Of a stretch of DNA of 64,000 bases, positions 15,788 through 25,827 are shown in pieces (position 1 is the stretch's first letter; every line of letters starts with the position of its first letter). A model generated the notes under the pieces. It searched no databases and had not been told where the DNA came from. It saw nothing but the letters and a program-made list of their open reading frames with translations. The stretch is from Salipiger profundus (lineage in GTDB: Bacteria; Pseudomonadota; Alphaproteobacteria; Rhodobacterales; Rhodobacteraceae). The position numbers and the translations under genes are program-made. The stretch is taken from assembly GCF_001969385.1 (NCBI RefSeq), contig NZ_CP014796.1, positions 1,505,501-1,569,500 on the forward strand, given 5' to 3'.

Positions 15788-17838
15788 GATCCGGCCCCGT
15801 CGTCGAGGGTGAAGACCGGCACGAACAGGTCGCTCAGCGCCAGTGCCGCCGTGTTGGTGAGGTGGTTGTTGTCGAAGTAGTAGCCCTGGCCGTCGTGCAG
15901 GGCATGGCAGGCGGCGTCGTCGCAGAGGCGCGGCCATGGGTCGATCCAGCCGATCCGGCCCGCCTCGGCCAGCGCCCGCCAGGGCGCCTCCGCTGGGGCG
16001 ATGCGCTGGGCCAGCGCGGCGCGGGGGATGCTTGTCTCGGTCACCGGGGGGCGGGCCAGCGGCCAGCCGGCGAGCGCTGCCTCGCGCGCGGCGACGCGGC
16101 TGGTGTATTGCGCGATCTCGGGCGGCTGTCGCATCACCACGACATCTCCGACACGCTCTCGCAGTTCGGCGACGGTGGCATCTATGGCCCGCGCGACGAT
16201 CTCTGCCTGCGGTTCGCCGATGCGGGTCGGCGCCGCCACGGGGTGCACCGCAATGGTGTTCTGCGCGTCGATGCCGATTCCCGTGCCGTTGGCGTAGTAG
16301 CTCCAGCGCCCCACCAGCAGCACCCGCTCGAGGCTCGGCAGGGCGGAAAGCGCCTGCCGGATCTGCAGGTTGGCGTTGGTGCAGGCGGTGTCCTGCGCCT
16401 GCGTCGCGGCGCTTTCCACCTTGCGCACGCCGAAGAGCGGCGGGCATCCGGCGCGCCAGATGATCATGCCCGGCGTGTCGGCTTCGAGCGCGGCAAGTGC
16501 CAGCCCCTCGTGGTAGGCGCGCACGTGGCTGTCGCCCCAGACCAGCACCTTCGGTGGCCCGTCGGGACCGATCGGGCAGACCTCGAGCCCCATGAGCGGC
16601 CCCTCTGAGGGGGTGTGACAGCGGCTCCAGTCCTGCATGAAGTCGGCGGTGGCGGTGATATGCGGGCGCACCGCCGGGCCGAAGCGGTCGGGCAGCCCGT
16701 CGTTCACGTAGAGCCAGCCGCCAAGCGCAAGCATGGCCGAGGAGGCAACCGCGGTGCCGCCAAGGACGGTGAAGCCCGGCAGGCGTCTGCGCCGCACGGG
16801 GTCTTCGATGAAACGCCAGGACAGCCAGCCGAGCGCGACCGAAAGCAGCATCCATGCGATGGCCTCGGGCAGACCGGTGTAGCTTCCGCGCAGGTAGAGC
16901 GACAGCACGAGCACCGGCCAGTGCCAGAGATAGAGCGAATAGGAGATCTTGCCGAAGAACACCGCCTCGGGGGTCGACAGGGCACGGTTCACGTGGTTGC
17001 GGCCGCAGCCGTTGGCGAGCAGCAGCACTGCCCCGAGCACCGGGGCGAGCGCGAGGACGCCGGGAAAGGCAGGGCCTGCCGGTATGAACAGGATCGAGGC
17101 CAGCACCAGGGCGAATCCGAGCCAGCTCAGAACCGCGCGGCCCCGCCAGCGCCGTCCGGTCTCGCAGCCCCAGATTGCCAGCAGCACCCCGCTCAGCAGC
17201 TCCCATGCGCGGAACGGGAATAGGTAGAAGGTCGCCGTCTGGTAGGGCGCTGTCAGCATCACGCAGGCGGCGAGTGACAGGACCCAGCAGCCGACGAGCG
17301 CTGCGAGCAGGACGCGGCGGTTGCGCGACAGCAGCAGCATGAAGAGCGGCAGGAAGATGTAGAACTGTTCCTCGACCGCGAGCGACCACGTGTGCAGGAA
17401 CGGCTTTTCCTCGGACGCGGTGTCGAAATAGCCGGCTTCGCGGAAGAACAGCACGTTCGACAGGTAGACCGTCGCCGCGATGAGTTGCTTGCCGAGCTCG
17501 CGGAACTCGAAGGGCAGGAACAGCGCCCAGCACAGCGCCGCGGTGACGAAGGCCATGGTGAAGAACGCAGGGGCGAGTCGCCGGAAGCGGCGGATGTAGA
17601 AATGCCGCAGCCAGATCCGCCCGGTCGAATCGTATTCGCGCCAGAGGATGCCGCCGATCAGGAAGCCGGAGATCACGAAGAAGATGTCGACGCCGACGAA
17701 GCCGCCCTGAAAGCCGGGGATGCCGAAATGGTAGAACACGACGGCAAGCACCGCGATGGCGCGGAGCCCGTCGATATCGCTGCGGTAGGGCAGCGACGTG
17801 ACCGCCTGGTCCTGTCGCCTCGGTTCTGTCTGGGCCAT
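15784..17838 (-). CDS. Membrane O-acyltransferase (acyltransferase 3) with C-terminal SGNH domain
   Basis: Residues 1 to about 350 form the acyltransferase-3 membrane domain: RSDIDGLRAIAVLAVVFYHF at the start, FFVISGFLIGG, RRFRRLAPAFF and HTWSLAVEEQFYI, with about ten membrane helices. The C-terminal half is a periplasmic SGNH-like domain with VWGDSH and a late DNNHLT motif supplying Asp and His. This OafB/OatA-like layout O-acetylates or acylates surface sugars. Start ATG 17838 is preferred; ATG 17847 is also in frame. It is the first gene of a coupled cassette with the GMC and SDR genes. Confidence 0.9.
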   Translation of the reverse strand: MAQTEPRRQDQAVTSLPYRSDIDGLRAIAVLAVVFYHFGIPGFQGGFVGVDIFFVISGFLIGGILWREYDSTGRIWLRHFYIRRFRRLAPAFFTMAFVTAALCWALFLPFEFRELGKQLIAATVYLSNVLFFREAGYFDTASEEKPFLHTWSLAVEEQFYIFLPLFMLLLSRNRRVLLAALVGCWVLSLAACVMLTAPYQTATFYLFPFRAWELLSGVLLAIWGCETGRRWRGRAVLSWLGFALVLASILFIPAGPAFPGVLALAPVLGAVLLLANGCGRNHVNRALSTPEAVFFGKISYSLYLWHWPVLVLSLYLRGSYTGLPEAIAWMLLSVALGWLSWRFIEDPVRRRRLPGFTVLGGTAVASSAMLALGGWLYVNDGLPDRFGPAVRPHITATADFMQDWSRCHTPSEGPLMGLEVCPIGPDGPPKVLVWGDSHVRAYHEGLALAALEADTPGMIIWRAGCPPLFGVRKVESAATQAQDTACTNANLQIRQALSALPSLERVLLVGRWSYYANGTGIGIDAQNTIAVHPVAAPTRIGEPQAEIVARAIDATVAELRERVGDVVVMRQPPEIAQYTSRVAAREAALAGWPLARPPVTETSIPRAALAQRIAPAEAPWRALAEAGRIGWIDPWPRLCDDAACHALHDGQGYYFDNNHLTNTAALALSDLFVPVFTLDDGAGS

Positions 17839-18050
17839 CACTCGCAATCCGGATTCTCCGGGGGCACATCACCTTCGCGCGAAGGGAAGAGCCGCGATGC
17901 TCTGCCCGCCACGGGTGCCGAAAAGTATCGGCGAAGAGTCGGGCAATTCAAAGGCAGGCTCGCGGCGTCGCAGAGACTATTCCGCCCTTCCTTACCGATC
18001 CGTCAACGTCTGCCCTCTGGCGCGCTGCTGGGTCCATCTCGGGTCGGCGG

Positions 18051-19361
18051 TCAGAAGAAGACGGGCGGCGCGTCTGACCTGCCGCTGCGGAGCCACGCGT
18101 AAACCTCGGCGATTTGCCGGGCCTTCCGGGCCCAGGTGAAATGGCTTTGCACGCGGTCGCGCGCCGCGTGTGCCATTCCGGGCAGGCCCGAGGGGTCGTC
18201 TGCCAGCCGCGCGAGCGCATCGGCAAAGCCCGCGACGATCTGCTCGCGCGTGCCGCAGGGCACCTTGAGCCCCGTCCCGGACACCACCAGCTCGCCCGGT
18301 CCCGCGTAGTCGACGATCAGGGGCACCACGCCGAGGGCCATCGCCTCGAGCACGACACCGCCGCCGAACTCGCGGATCGAGGGGAAGGACAGGACATGAC
18401 AGCCGGCCATGATGTCCTGCACCTCGCGGTGGTCCTTCCAGCCGTGGAAGGTGAGCCCCCGTTCGGCCCCGAGCTGCCGGGCCTGCCCCACGAGATCCGG
18501 CATCATCGGGCCGTCCCCGATCATGTCGAGCGTCATGCGCCCGTCGCGCAGCAGGGGGGCGGCGGCCTGAAGCAGCATGTCGGGCCCCTTGTAGGGCACC
18601 AGTCGCCCGACGAAGCAGGCACGCAGCGGGCCGGGTCCGGGGGCAGCGGTGCGGTTGAAACGCGCCGGGTCGATGGCGTTCTCGGGCAGGTAGATCGTCT
18701 TGTGGCGGTGGCGGGCGGGAATCTCGCCCTCGGTATGGCGCGAGCCGGTGAGGACCGCAGAGGCGTTGCGCAGCGTCGCCTCGCGGCCCGGCATCAGCTT
18801 GTAGGCCGACCGCAGGTAGCTCAGCCATTCCTTCTCGCGCCGGCGCTCGGCGTCGAACCCCTCGGGCCACGGCACGCCGCCGTTGAGCGGGCCGAGCACG
18901 AAAAGCGTGCCCGCCCGCGCGCAATGCCCCGCGAGCGAGGAGGAGACCGTCGGCGACAGCGGGGTGATGCGGTGCACGATGTCGAATTCGCCGGCCCGGA
19001 TCGCACCGCCGAAACGTTGCCAGACCAGCCGCTCGAACCACGGATAGCTCAGGGCGTTGATCGCCTGCACCATGGTCCAGCCCTTGCCCGCGCCCATGCG
19101 GAGGCGCTCGGCGAGTTTCCACATGGGGCGGGCGAAGGTCTCGGAATCGATGGCGGTGAAGTCGCGCCCTTCCGCGAGACCGGCACGCAGAAAGGCGTCG
19201 CGGTTGCGCACCTGCGTGACGACATGCACGTCGGCCACCTCGCGCAGGGCGCTTGCGAGCGACCAGCCCACCAGCGGGACACTGACCCACTCGGGGTTCG
19301 CGGCCTCGGCGATGGCCAGCACGCGGGGGCGGGCGGAAACCGGAACTGCGGCGTCTTGCAT
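18051..19361 (-). CDS. Family 4 (GT-B) glycosyltransferase
   Basis: The 436-residue GT-B protein has CFVGRLVPYKGPDMLLQA in the donor domain, DMIGDGPMM, and SIREFGGGVVLEAMALGVVPL (EX7E-like) near residue 350. It would extend the polysaccharide repeat unit in the cytoplasm. The start is ATG 19361, 2 bases after the ligase-like stop; ATG 19382 would overlap that gene by 19 bases. It shares the minus-strand operon with the polymerase-like gene upstream. Confidence 0.87.
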   Translation of the reverse strand: MQDAAVPVSARPRVLAIAEAANPEWVSVPLVGWSLASALREVADVHVVTQVRNRDAFLRAGLAEGRDFTAIDSETFARPMWKLAERLRMGAGKGWTMVQAINALSYPWFERLVWQRFGGAIRAGEFDIVHRITPLSPTVSSSLAGHCARAGTLFVLGPLNGGVPWPEGFDAERRREKEWLSYLRSAYKLMPGREATLRNASAVLTGSRHTEGEIPARHRHKTIYLPENAIDPARFNRTAAPGPGPLRACFVGRLVPYKGPDMLLQAAAPLLRDGRMTLDMIGDGPMMPDLVGQARQLGAERGLTFHGWKDHREVQDIMAGCHVLSFPSIREFGGGVVLEAMALGVVPLIVDYAGPGELVVSGTGLKVPCGTREQIVAGFADALARLADDPSGLPGMAHAARDRVQSHFTWARKARQIAEVYAWLRSGRSDAPPVFF

Positions 19362-19363
19362 CG

Positions 19364-20773
19364 TCACATCACCGAGCGCCATTTCAGCGGACGGCTCGCT
19401 GCGCCCGTGCGAACGGCCTGCTTCTTGCGGGCCGCCTTGAGCTGTTCGGCATAGCCGGTGAGCGCCCCGGCCAGCAGCCACGTGAGCGGTGTGAGCGTGG
19501 CATTGGGGATCATGTCGAAGACGTTGATCGCCAGCATCAGCGACAGCGGCGCGATGAAGGGCGAGATCGTCTCGCGCCGGGCCGAGACGGACTCGCGCCA
19601 GAGCAGGAACACCGGCAGCAGCAGCAGTCCGAACTCGGCGAGGAAGCCGACCCAGCCGTAGACGCCGATCACGATGATCCAGCGCCCGTCGGTGACGGTG
19701 GCGATCTCTCCGGTCACCGGGTCGAAGATCTGGTTGCGGCCCCAGCTGCCCCAGCCGAAGACCGGCTTGAGGTAGGCGCGGTCGAGCAGGATGTTCTCGT
19801 TCTCGAAGCGGAAATCGAGCGAATTGGCCCGCTCCGCGTCGATGCTGGCGGCGGCGGCGATGATCCTGTCCTCGGGGACGAGATGCGCGCCCTTCATGAT
19901 CGGGTAGCCTATGGCCAGCGCCCCGATCAGCATCGCGACGCGGATCTGGCTCTTGCGGCCAAGCAGCATCGCGACCGGGATGAGCCCGACGGCGAAGATC
20001 AGCGCGCCCAGCGATTTCGCAAGGACGAGAATTGCCAGCAGGTAGGCCGCTGCTGCGAGCACCTTGAATTCGTGCAGGCGCTTGTCGTTCCGCCAGAGGG
20101 CAAAGGCCGCGAGCGTGGCGGTGAACATGAAGAAGGCGACCCACAGCCCGTGATACAGGAACACCACCGGCCGGTAGCCGTTGGCGCGGATCGATTGCCC
20201 GAAGAGGTGCTGGTAATAGCCGTAGATCCACCGGTTGAGCTGGGGCGACAGCCGCATCTCGATCAGCATGGGCACCGAGTAGACCAGCCCGGTGACCACA
20301 AGGGCCACGAGAAAGTAGCGCTGGGCGCCGCCGTTCGCGAGAAACCGGCGCGCGAGCAGGAACGGCATGATGACGATCATGTGCTGCACCACCAGCGCCA
20401 GCCCGTCCTTGGGGCTGAGGCCGGGCAGGCCGATCTGGCCGAAGAACACCGGCGCCGTGTTGGTGACCGTGGTCAACACCGGCGAGAACACGAACACCGC
20501 GAGCAGCAGCCGGGCCAGCGGCGACTGCGGCAGCAGCGCCCCGCCGGGGCCGTATTTCCACATGCAGAACGCGAAGGCCGTCAGTGCCGGGATGCTGTGC
20601 TTGTTCAGCGACGGCATCAGCGGCAGGTCGAAGGCGGTGGGCGGTTCCGGCAGGAAAAGGTAGCCCACGAGCAGCGACAGGATCAGCGCCCGCTCGACCG
20701 GCAGCCGGCGGAACAGGACGATGGTCACGATCGGCCACATGGCCAGGACAAGATAGGCGAGAGGGTTCGGCAT
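19364..20773 (-). CDS. O-antigen ligase/polymerase-like membrane protein
   Basis: The 469-residue protein has about ten to twelve hydrophobic segments and a large hydrophilic loop in the second half (about 300-350: RANSLDFRFENENILLDRA, then FGWGSWGRN), the topology of Wzy polymerases and O-antigen ligases. These work in the inner membrane, joining undecaprenyl-linked repeats. The GWGSWGRN stretch matches the G-W-G-x-G-like region seen before the last helices in this superfamily. I chose the ATG at 20773 over 20803. Whether it polymerises or ligates cannot be told from sequence. Confidence 0.75.
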   Translation of the reverse strand: MPNPLAYLVLAMWPIVTIVLFRRLPVERALILSLLVGYLFLPEPPTAFDLPLMPSLNKHSIPALTAFAFCMWKYGPGGALLPQSPLARLLLAVFVFSPVLTTVTNTAPVFFGQIGLPGLSPKDGLALVVQHMIVIMPFLLARRFLANGGAQRYFLVALVVTGLVYSVPMLIEMRLSPQLNRWIYGYYQHLFGQSIRANGYRPVVFLYHGLWVAFFMFTATLAAFALWRNDKRLHEFKVLAAAAYLLAILVLAKSLGALIFAVGLIPVAMLLGRKSQIRVAMLIGALAIGYPIMKGAHLVPEDRIIAAAASIDAERANSLDFRFENENILLDRAYLKPVFGWGSWGRNQIFDPVTGEIATVTDGRWIIVIGVYGWVGFLAEFGLLLLPVFLLWRESVSARRETISPFIAPLSLMLAINVFDMIPNATLTPLTWLLAGALTGYAEQLKAARKKQAVRTGAASRPLKWRSVM

Positions 20774-21013
20774 CCTGGTGCTTCGCAAATGGGTTCGCGG
20801 CATCCCGCCGGCCCCCCACGAGCCCCGGCATGCCTGCAGACCTTAGCAGGCAGATCGCGGCCTGTCGCCCTCTAATGGTGCTGGCACCGCGCGAGATGGC
20901 AGATTTGGCACAGCGGCGGCGATCTTGACCTTGCGTAAGCGCTTCGGCCATCTTCTTGCCCGATTGGGCTGCAATGAACCGGTAAAGCGTAACGAAGGTC
21001 AGGGTAAATTCAG

Positions 21014-22198
21014 GTGACGGAGACGCGACTCAGGATCGCCTACCTGTGCGATTTCTCGCCGCTCGATCCCTACATGTATTCGGGTGGCAATGCGCGCATG
21101 TACCAGGCGTTGTGCGACCATGCCGGCGAGGTGAAAATCCTGCCGCAGTCCTGGGGCATGGCCGAGCCCGTGCGCCGGGCGATCCGCCGGATGCCGGACG
21201 CCGTGTCGCTGCGTCTTCGCTGGCGGGCGCATCTCGCGCTGTCTCCGCTGGCTGCACGGCGCATCAGGACGGAACTGGCGCGCGACCGATACGACGTCCT
21301 GTTCTGCGCCTATTCCTTTCAGTCGCTGTCGCGTCTCGAGGCACCCTATCCGCTGGTGCGCGCCTTCAGCTCCGATGCCACGCCGACGATCTACCGGACC
21401 TCCGAGATCGGGCAGGCCCATCCGCCTAAGTTTCCGGGGGGGCGGAAGCTCGACGGCTGGATCGAGTCCCGTGAACGCGAGGTCCTTCGCGGCACCGACG
21501 TTGCATTCTGGCCGTCGAACTGGCTCAAGCGCGAGGCCGATGCCCGCTATGGGCTCGACCCGGCGTCTTCGCTGATCGTGCCGTGGGGCGCGGGTCTGGC
21601 CGAACCGCCCCCTCCGCCCGGCGCGCGGCCGATCTCGCGCGACCGTCCGGTCGAGCTCTTGCTGATCGGGCGTGACTGGTTTGCCAAGGGTGGGCCGGTG
21701 GCCTTCGACACCATGACGCGGCTGCGCGCGCGGGGCATCGACGCGCGGCTGACGGTGATCGGCTGCGTGCCCCCCGATGCGCATCGCAACGGGCATGTCA
21801 CCGTGCACCCGCAGATCGACAAGACCGTGCCCGAGCAGCTGGCACTGTTCGAGACGACGCTGGCGCAGGCGCATTTCCTCGTTCAGCCGTCGTTTGAAAG
21901 CTATGGGTTCGCCTTCTGCGAAGCCTCGGCCCACGGTTTGCCGTCGCTCTGTCTCGACGTGGGCGGGGTGCCGGTGCGCGATGGCGTCAACGGCCACGCC
22001 TTGCCGCCGGGCAGCGAGGTCGCGGATTTCGCCGACCGCATCATGGCCTATCTCGAGGCGCCCGACAGCTACGCCGCGCTTTCGCGCTCCGCCTACCGCG
22101 AGTTCGAGCAACGCCTCAGCTGGGATGCCTGGGGCCGCACGGTCGCCGCAGAGCTGCGATCCCGCGTCGGGCGCCTCGGTCTGGCCCGCGCGGCCTGA
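21014..22198 (+). CDS. GT-B glycosyltransferase (group 1 type)
   Basis: The 394-residue protein starts RIAYLCDFSPLDPYMYSGG and carries LLLIGRDWFAKGG in the donor domain and PSFESYGFAFCEASAHGLPSL (EX7E-like) near residue 295. The start is GTG 21014. It is transcribed away from the ligase-like gene across a 240-base gap and is the last gene of the polysaccharide region before the sulfite operon. Sugar unknown. Confidence 0.85.
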   Translation: MTETRLRIAYLCDFSPLDPYMYSGGNARMYQALCDHAGEVKILPQSWGMAEPVRRAIRRMPDAVSLRLRWRAHLALSPLAARRIRTELARDRYDVLFCAYSFQSLSRLEAPYPLVRAFSSDATPTIYRTSEIGQAHPPKFPGGRKLDGWIESREREVLRGTDVAFWPSNWLKREADARYGLDPASSLIVPWGAGLAEPPPPPGARPISRDRPVELLLIGRDWFAKGGPVAFDTMTRLRARGIDARLTVIGCVPPDAHRNGHVTVHPQIDKTVPEQLALFETTLAQAHFLVQPSFESYGFAFCEASAHGLPSLCLDVGGVPVRDGVNGHALPPGSEVADFADRIMAYLEAPDSYAALSRSAYREFEQRLSWDAWGRTVAAELRSRVGRLGLARAA

Positions 22199-22310
22199 GC
22201 CATCCCGTCGCGCGGCGAACACGGCGACGTTGCGCCGGTCATGCGGATTGCGCGCGGAGGCACTGGTCAGACGCGCCGCGCCGGCCTAGCCTCTGAGGGA
22301 CGGAGGCCCC

Positions 22311-25109
22311 ATGACACCCGAGCCGCAGATCGAGCTATCCCCGAGGATCTCGGACGAGGTCCGCAAGACGACCTGCTACATGTGCGCCTGCCGCTGCGGC
22401 ATCAACGTGCATCTGAAAGAGGGCCGCGTCACCTACATCGAGGGCAACCGCGACCACCCGGTCAACCGTGGCGTGCTCTGCGCCAAGGGTGCGGCGGGGC
22501 TGAAGCAGGTGACATCGCCCGCGCGTCTGCGGGCGCCGCTCAGGCGGGTCGGCCCGCGCGGATCCGGCGAGTTCGAGGAAATCGGCTGGGACGAGGCGCT
22601 CGAGACGGCGGTGTCGTGGCTGAAGCCCCTGCGCGAGACTGCACCCGAGAAGCTGGCCTTCTTCACCGGGCGGGACCAGTCGCAGAGCCTCACCGGGTGG
22701 TGGGCGGAGCAGTTCGGCACGCCCAATTTTGCCGCGCACGGCGGCTTCTGCTCGGTCAACATGGCCGCGGCGGGCATCTACACGCTGGGCGGCTCGTTCT
22801 GGGAGTTCGGATCGCCCGACTGGGAGCATGCGCGGGTCATGCTGCTGTTCGGCGTGGCCGAGGACCACGACAGCAACCCGATCAAGCTGGGGCTCGCGAA
22901 GCTGAAGGCGCGCGGCGCGAAGATCATCGGGGTGAACCCGGTGCGCTCGGGCTACAACGCCATCGCCGACGAATGGGTCGGGATCACGCCCGGAACCGAC
23001 GGGCTGTTCATCCTTTCGCTGGTGCGCGAGCTGCTGCGGGCAGGGCGCATCGACCTCGATTACCTCGCACGGTTCACCAACGCGCCGGTGCTGCTGGATT
23101 GCGACCCGAAGTCCGCCGAACGGGGCTTGTTCCTGCGTGACGAGGAAGGGCGGCCGTTGGTCATCGACCGTCGCACCGGCAAGCCCGCGCCGTGGGACGG
23201 GGAGGGCGTCGAGCCCGACCTGCGCGGCCGCATCCGCCGCGCCGGCGTGACCCACCACGCGGTGATGTTCGAGCTTGCCGAGCGCTACCTCGACCCGGGC
23301 TATGCGCCGGAAAAGGTGGCAGAGCGCTGTGGCATTTCCCCCGACCAGATCCGCCACGTAGCGGCAGAGCTCGCCCGTGCGGCCTTTGACGACCCGCCCG
23401 CGCTGCCCCGGCGGTGGACGGATTTCCGCGGCAAGACGCATGAGACCATGCCGGGCCGAGCGGTGGCGGTGCATGCCATGCGGGGGATCTCGGCCCATGC
23501 CAACGGCTTCCAGACCGCCCGCGCGCTGCACCTGTTGCAGGCGCTGCTCGGCGCCGTCGAGACGCCCGGCAGCTTCCGTTTCAAGCCGCCCTATCCGAAG
23601 CCTGCGCGCGCCCATTCCAAACCGCATCACCGCAGCCGCCCCGGCAAGCCGCTCGACGGTCCGCCGCTGGGCTACCCGCAGGGGCCGGAAGACCTTGCGC
23701 TGAAGGACGATGGCAGCCCGGCGCGGATCGACAAGGCGTTCACCTGGGAAAACCCGCTGTCGGCGCATGGGCTGATGCAGATGGTGATCTCGAACGCCCA
23801 TGCGGGCGACCCCTACCGGATCGACACGCTGTTCCTCTACATGGCGAACATGGCGTGGAATTCGTCGATGAACACGCGCGGCACCATCGAGATGCTGACC
23901 GACACCGACGAGACCGGCGCCTACCGCATTCCGCACATCATCTACTCCGACGCCTACAGCTCCGAGATGGTGGCCTATGCCGACCTGATCCTGCCCGACA
24001 CGACCTATCTCGAACGGCATGACTGCATCTCTCTGCTCGACCGGCCGATCTCGGAGCCCGATGCCGCCGCCGACGCGATCCGCTGGCCGGTGATCGAACC
24101 CGATCGCGACGTGCGCGCCTTCCAGACGGTGCTGCTGGACCTTGGCGCGCGGCTTGGGCTTCCGGGCATGGTCGATGGGGCTGGGGCGCCGAAATATGCC
24201 GATTACGCCGACTACATCACCAACCACGAGCGCCAGCCCGGCATCGGGCCGCTTGCCGGATGGCGCACCGGGCCGCAGGGCATCGCGCATGGGCGCGGCG
24301 GGCCGAACGAGGCCCAGATCGAGAGCTACATCGGCAACGGCGGCTTCTTCACCGCCGAGATTCCGGCAGATGCCGCCTATTACAAGCCGTGGAACCGCGC
24401 CTACTGGGACTGGGCGGTGTCGCTCGGGCTTGTCGATGGGCCCAGGCCCGACCTGATCCAGCTCTGGTGCGAGCCGCTGCGCCGCTTCCAGCTTGCCGCC
24501 GAGGGCCATGGTCCCCGCCAGCCGCCCGACCATCTGCGCGGGCGCATCCGCACGACCCACGAGCCGCTGCCGGTCTGGCATGCGCCGTTGTCCGATGCCT
24601 TCGAGGATCCGGCGGCCTACCCGGTGCACGCGATCACCCAGCGGCCGATGGCGATGTATCACTCATGGGGCAGCCAGAACGCGTGGCTGCGGCAGATTCA
24701 CGGGGTGAACCCGCTCTACCTGCCGACCCACTGGTGGGAAAAGCTCGGGCTGGCCGAGGGCGACTGGGTGCGCGTCACGTCGAGCCACGGCGAGATCACC
24801 GTGCCAGCAGCGCATATGGCGGCGCTCAACCGCGACACGGTGTGGACATGGAACGCCATCGGCAAGCGCAAGGGCACCTGGGCGCTCGACCCGAAGGCAC
24901 CCGAGGCGACGAAGGGGTTCCTGCTCAACCACCTCATCCACGAGCTGCTGCCCGAGCGCGGCGACGGCCACCGCTGGGCCAATGCCGACGCGGTGACCGG
25001 GCAGGCGGCATGGTTCGACCTGCGGGTGCGACTCGAGAAATCCGCCGCGCCCGAGGAAAGCCAGCCGGTGTTCGAGGAAATCCGCTCGACGGTAGGAGAC
25101 GCGAGGTGA
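22311..25109 (+). CDS. soeA: Sulfite dehydrogenase molybdopterin subunit SoeA (DMSO reductase superfamily)
   Basis: The 932-residue catalytic subunit has an N-terminal [4Fe-4S] site C-x2-C-x3-C (CYMCACRC) with a fourth Cys in GVLCAKG, and molybdopterin-guanine-dinucleotide binding regions through to the C-terminus. There is no twin-arginine signal, so it stays in the cytoplasm, as known for SoeABC, which oxidises sulfite to sulfate. The GGAGG ribosome site lies 4 bases before ATG 22311. With the ferredoxin and DmsC-like genes it forms a complete three-subunit enzyme. DMSO/polysulfide reductase is the main alternative; lack of a Tat signal favours Soe. Confidence 0.85.
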   Translation: MTPEPQIELSPRISDEVRKTTCYMCACRCGINVHLKEGRVTYIEGNRDHPVNRGVLCAKGAAGLKQVTSPARLRAPLRRVGPRGSGEFEEIGWDEALETAVSWLKPLRETAPEKLAFFTGRDQSQSLTGWWAEQFGTPNFAAHGGFCSVNMAAAGIYTLGGSFWEFGSPDWEHARVMLLFGVAEDHDSNPIKLGLAKLKARGAKIIGVNPVRSGYNAIADEWVGITPGTDGLFILSLVRELLRAGRIDLDYLARFTNAPVLLDCDPKSAERGLFLRDEEGRPLVIDRRTGKPAPWDGEGVEPDLRGRIRRAGVTHHAVMFELAERYLDPGYAPEKVAERCGISPDQIRHVAAELARAAFDDPPALPRRWTDFRGKTHETMPGRAVAVHAMRGISAHANGFQTARALHLLQALLGAVETPGSFRFKPPYPKPARAHSKPHHRSRPGKPLDGPPLGYPQGPEDLALKDDGSPARIDKAFTWENPLSAHGLMQMVISNAHAGDPYRIDTLFLYMANMAWNSSMNTRGTIEMLTDTDETGAYRIPHIIYSDAYSSEMVAYADLILPDTTYLERHDCISLLDRPISEPDAAADAIRWPVIEPDRDVRAFQTVLLDLGARLGLPGMVDGAGAPKYADYADYITNHERQPGIGPLAGWRTGPQGIAHGRGGPNEAQIESYIGNGGFFTAEIPADAAYYKPWNRAYWDWAVSLGLVDGPRPDLIQLWCEPLRRFQLAAEGHGPRQPPDHLRGRIRTTHEPLPVWHAPLSDAFEDPAAYPVHAITQRPMAMYHSWGSQNAWLRQIHGVNPLYLPTHWWEKLGLAEGDWVRVTSSHGEITVPAAHMAALNRDTVWTWNAIGKRKGTWALDPKAPEATKGFLLNHLIHELLPERGDGHRWANADAVTGQAAWFDLRVRLEKSAAPEESQPVFEEIRSTVGDAR

Positions 25110-25211
25110 CGCCGGTGCCTGACCGAACGGGCCTGAGCCGCCGTGCGCATGCCTCACTCCTGCCCGAATGCTCCGGCATGGTGGTTTCGTTTCGGCAGGG
25201 AAGCGGTGGCC

Positions 25212-25808
25212 ATGGCAGAGTTCGAGAAGATCCGGGTGACGCCCGGCTGGGCGGCGGCGCAGCGGTCCGGCGGGTATCGGGGCGAGGGGCTCTGGGTATA
25301 CGCGCGGCAGACCCGCGTGGCCTTCGAGCAGCCGCTCTGCGCACACTTCCGCGCGGCGCGCCGCCATGCCTGCGCCGAGAACGATGCGATGTTGCCGGGG
25401 CTCTACCGCGACAGCGGGCTCTCCGAGAGTGGTGGCTGCTGGCAGCTCTTTCCCGAAGAGGGGCTCTTCAAGGTCACGACCGCGCAGGGCCGCAGCTGGT
25501 TCGCGCGCTACGGGCTGGTGGCCTCGTGGAACCACGACAGTCACAGCTGGCTCTGGGGCTGGGCGATCCCGCCGGACCGAGGCATGCCCGCACCACCGCT
25601 TGCGCCCGTCGCGCGGCTGCGCGAGCAGGGTGCGCTTCACGGCTGGCAGGCGCTGACCGAGCCCGCGCTGATGGTCAACGGCCGCGAGGGCTGGCGGTTG
25701 GCGCAGATGGCGGCGCGCAGCTGCCACATGCCGCTGGTCTACCGGGCCCGCGTCAACGAGGCCAACACGCATTACTTCGTCATCGACCAGCCCTGCTGGA
25801 CGATGTGA
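25212..25808 (+). CDS. DUF6882-like protein between soeA and soeB
   Basis: The 198-residue soluble protein has no signal peptide or membrane helix. It resembles DUF6882-type proteins, with a Trp-rich centre (SWLWGWAIP near residue 115), then ALTEPALMVNGREGWRLAQMAA and a C-terminal THYFVI. It lies inside the soe operon, 19 bases before soeB, so it may help assemble or regulate the sulfite dehydrogenase. That is inference from position. ATG 25212 is preferred; GTG 25143 and ATG 25149 are in-frame alternatives. Confidence 0.65.
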   Translation: MAEFEKIRVTPGWAAAQRSGGYRGEGLWVYARQTRVAFEQPLCAHFRAARRHACAENDAMLPGLYRDSGLSESGGCWQLFPEEGLFKVTTAQGRSWFARYGLVASWNHDSHSWLWGWAIPPDRGMPAPPLAPVARLREQGALHGWQALTEPALMVNGREGWRLAQMAARSCHMPLVYRARVNEANTHYFVIDQPCWTM

Positions 25809-25827
25809 CCGCCGCGAGGGGGGGCGC

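Noticed and set aside
14225..17872. 1215-residue frame over the GMC and acyltransferase genes
   Set aside because: The GMC protein begins at GTG 15787. The rest is antisense-frame-like sequence over the acyltransferase, whose own frame is clear.
18051..20951. Very long frame of 966 residues spanning the glycosyltransferase and the ligase-like gene
   Set aside because: Only its C-terminal 436 residues match a family. The N-terminal part lies in the wrong frame over the membrane protein gene.
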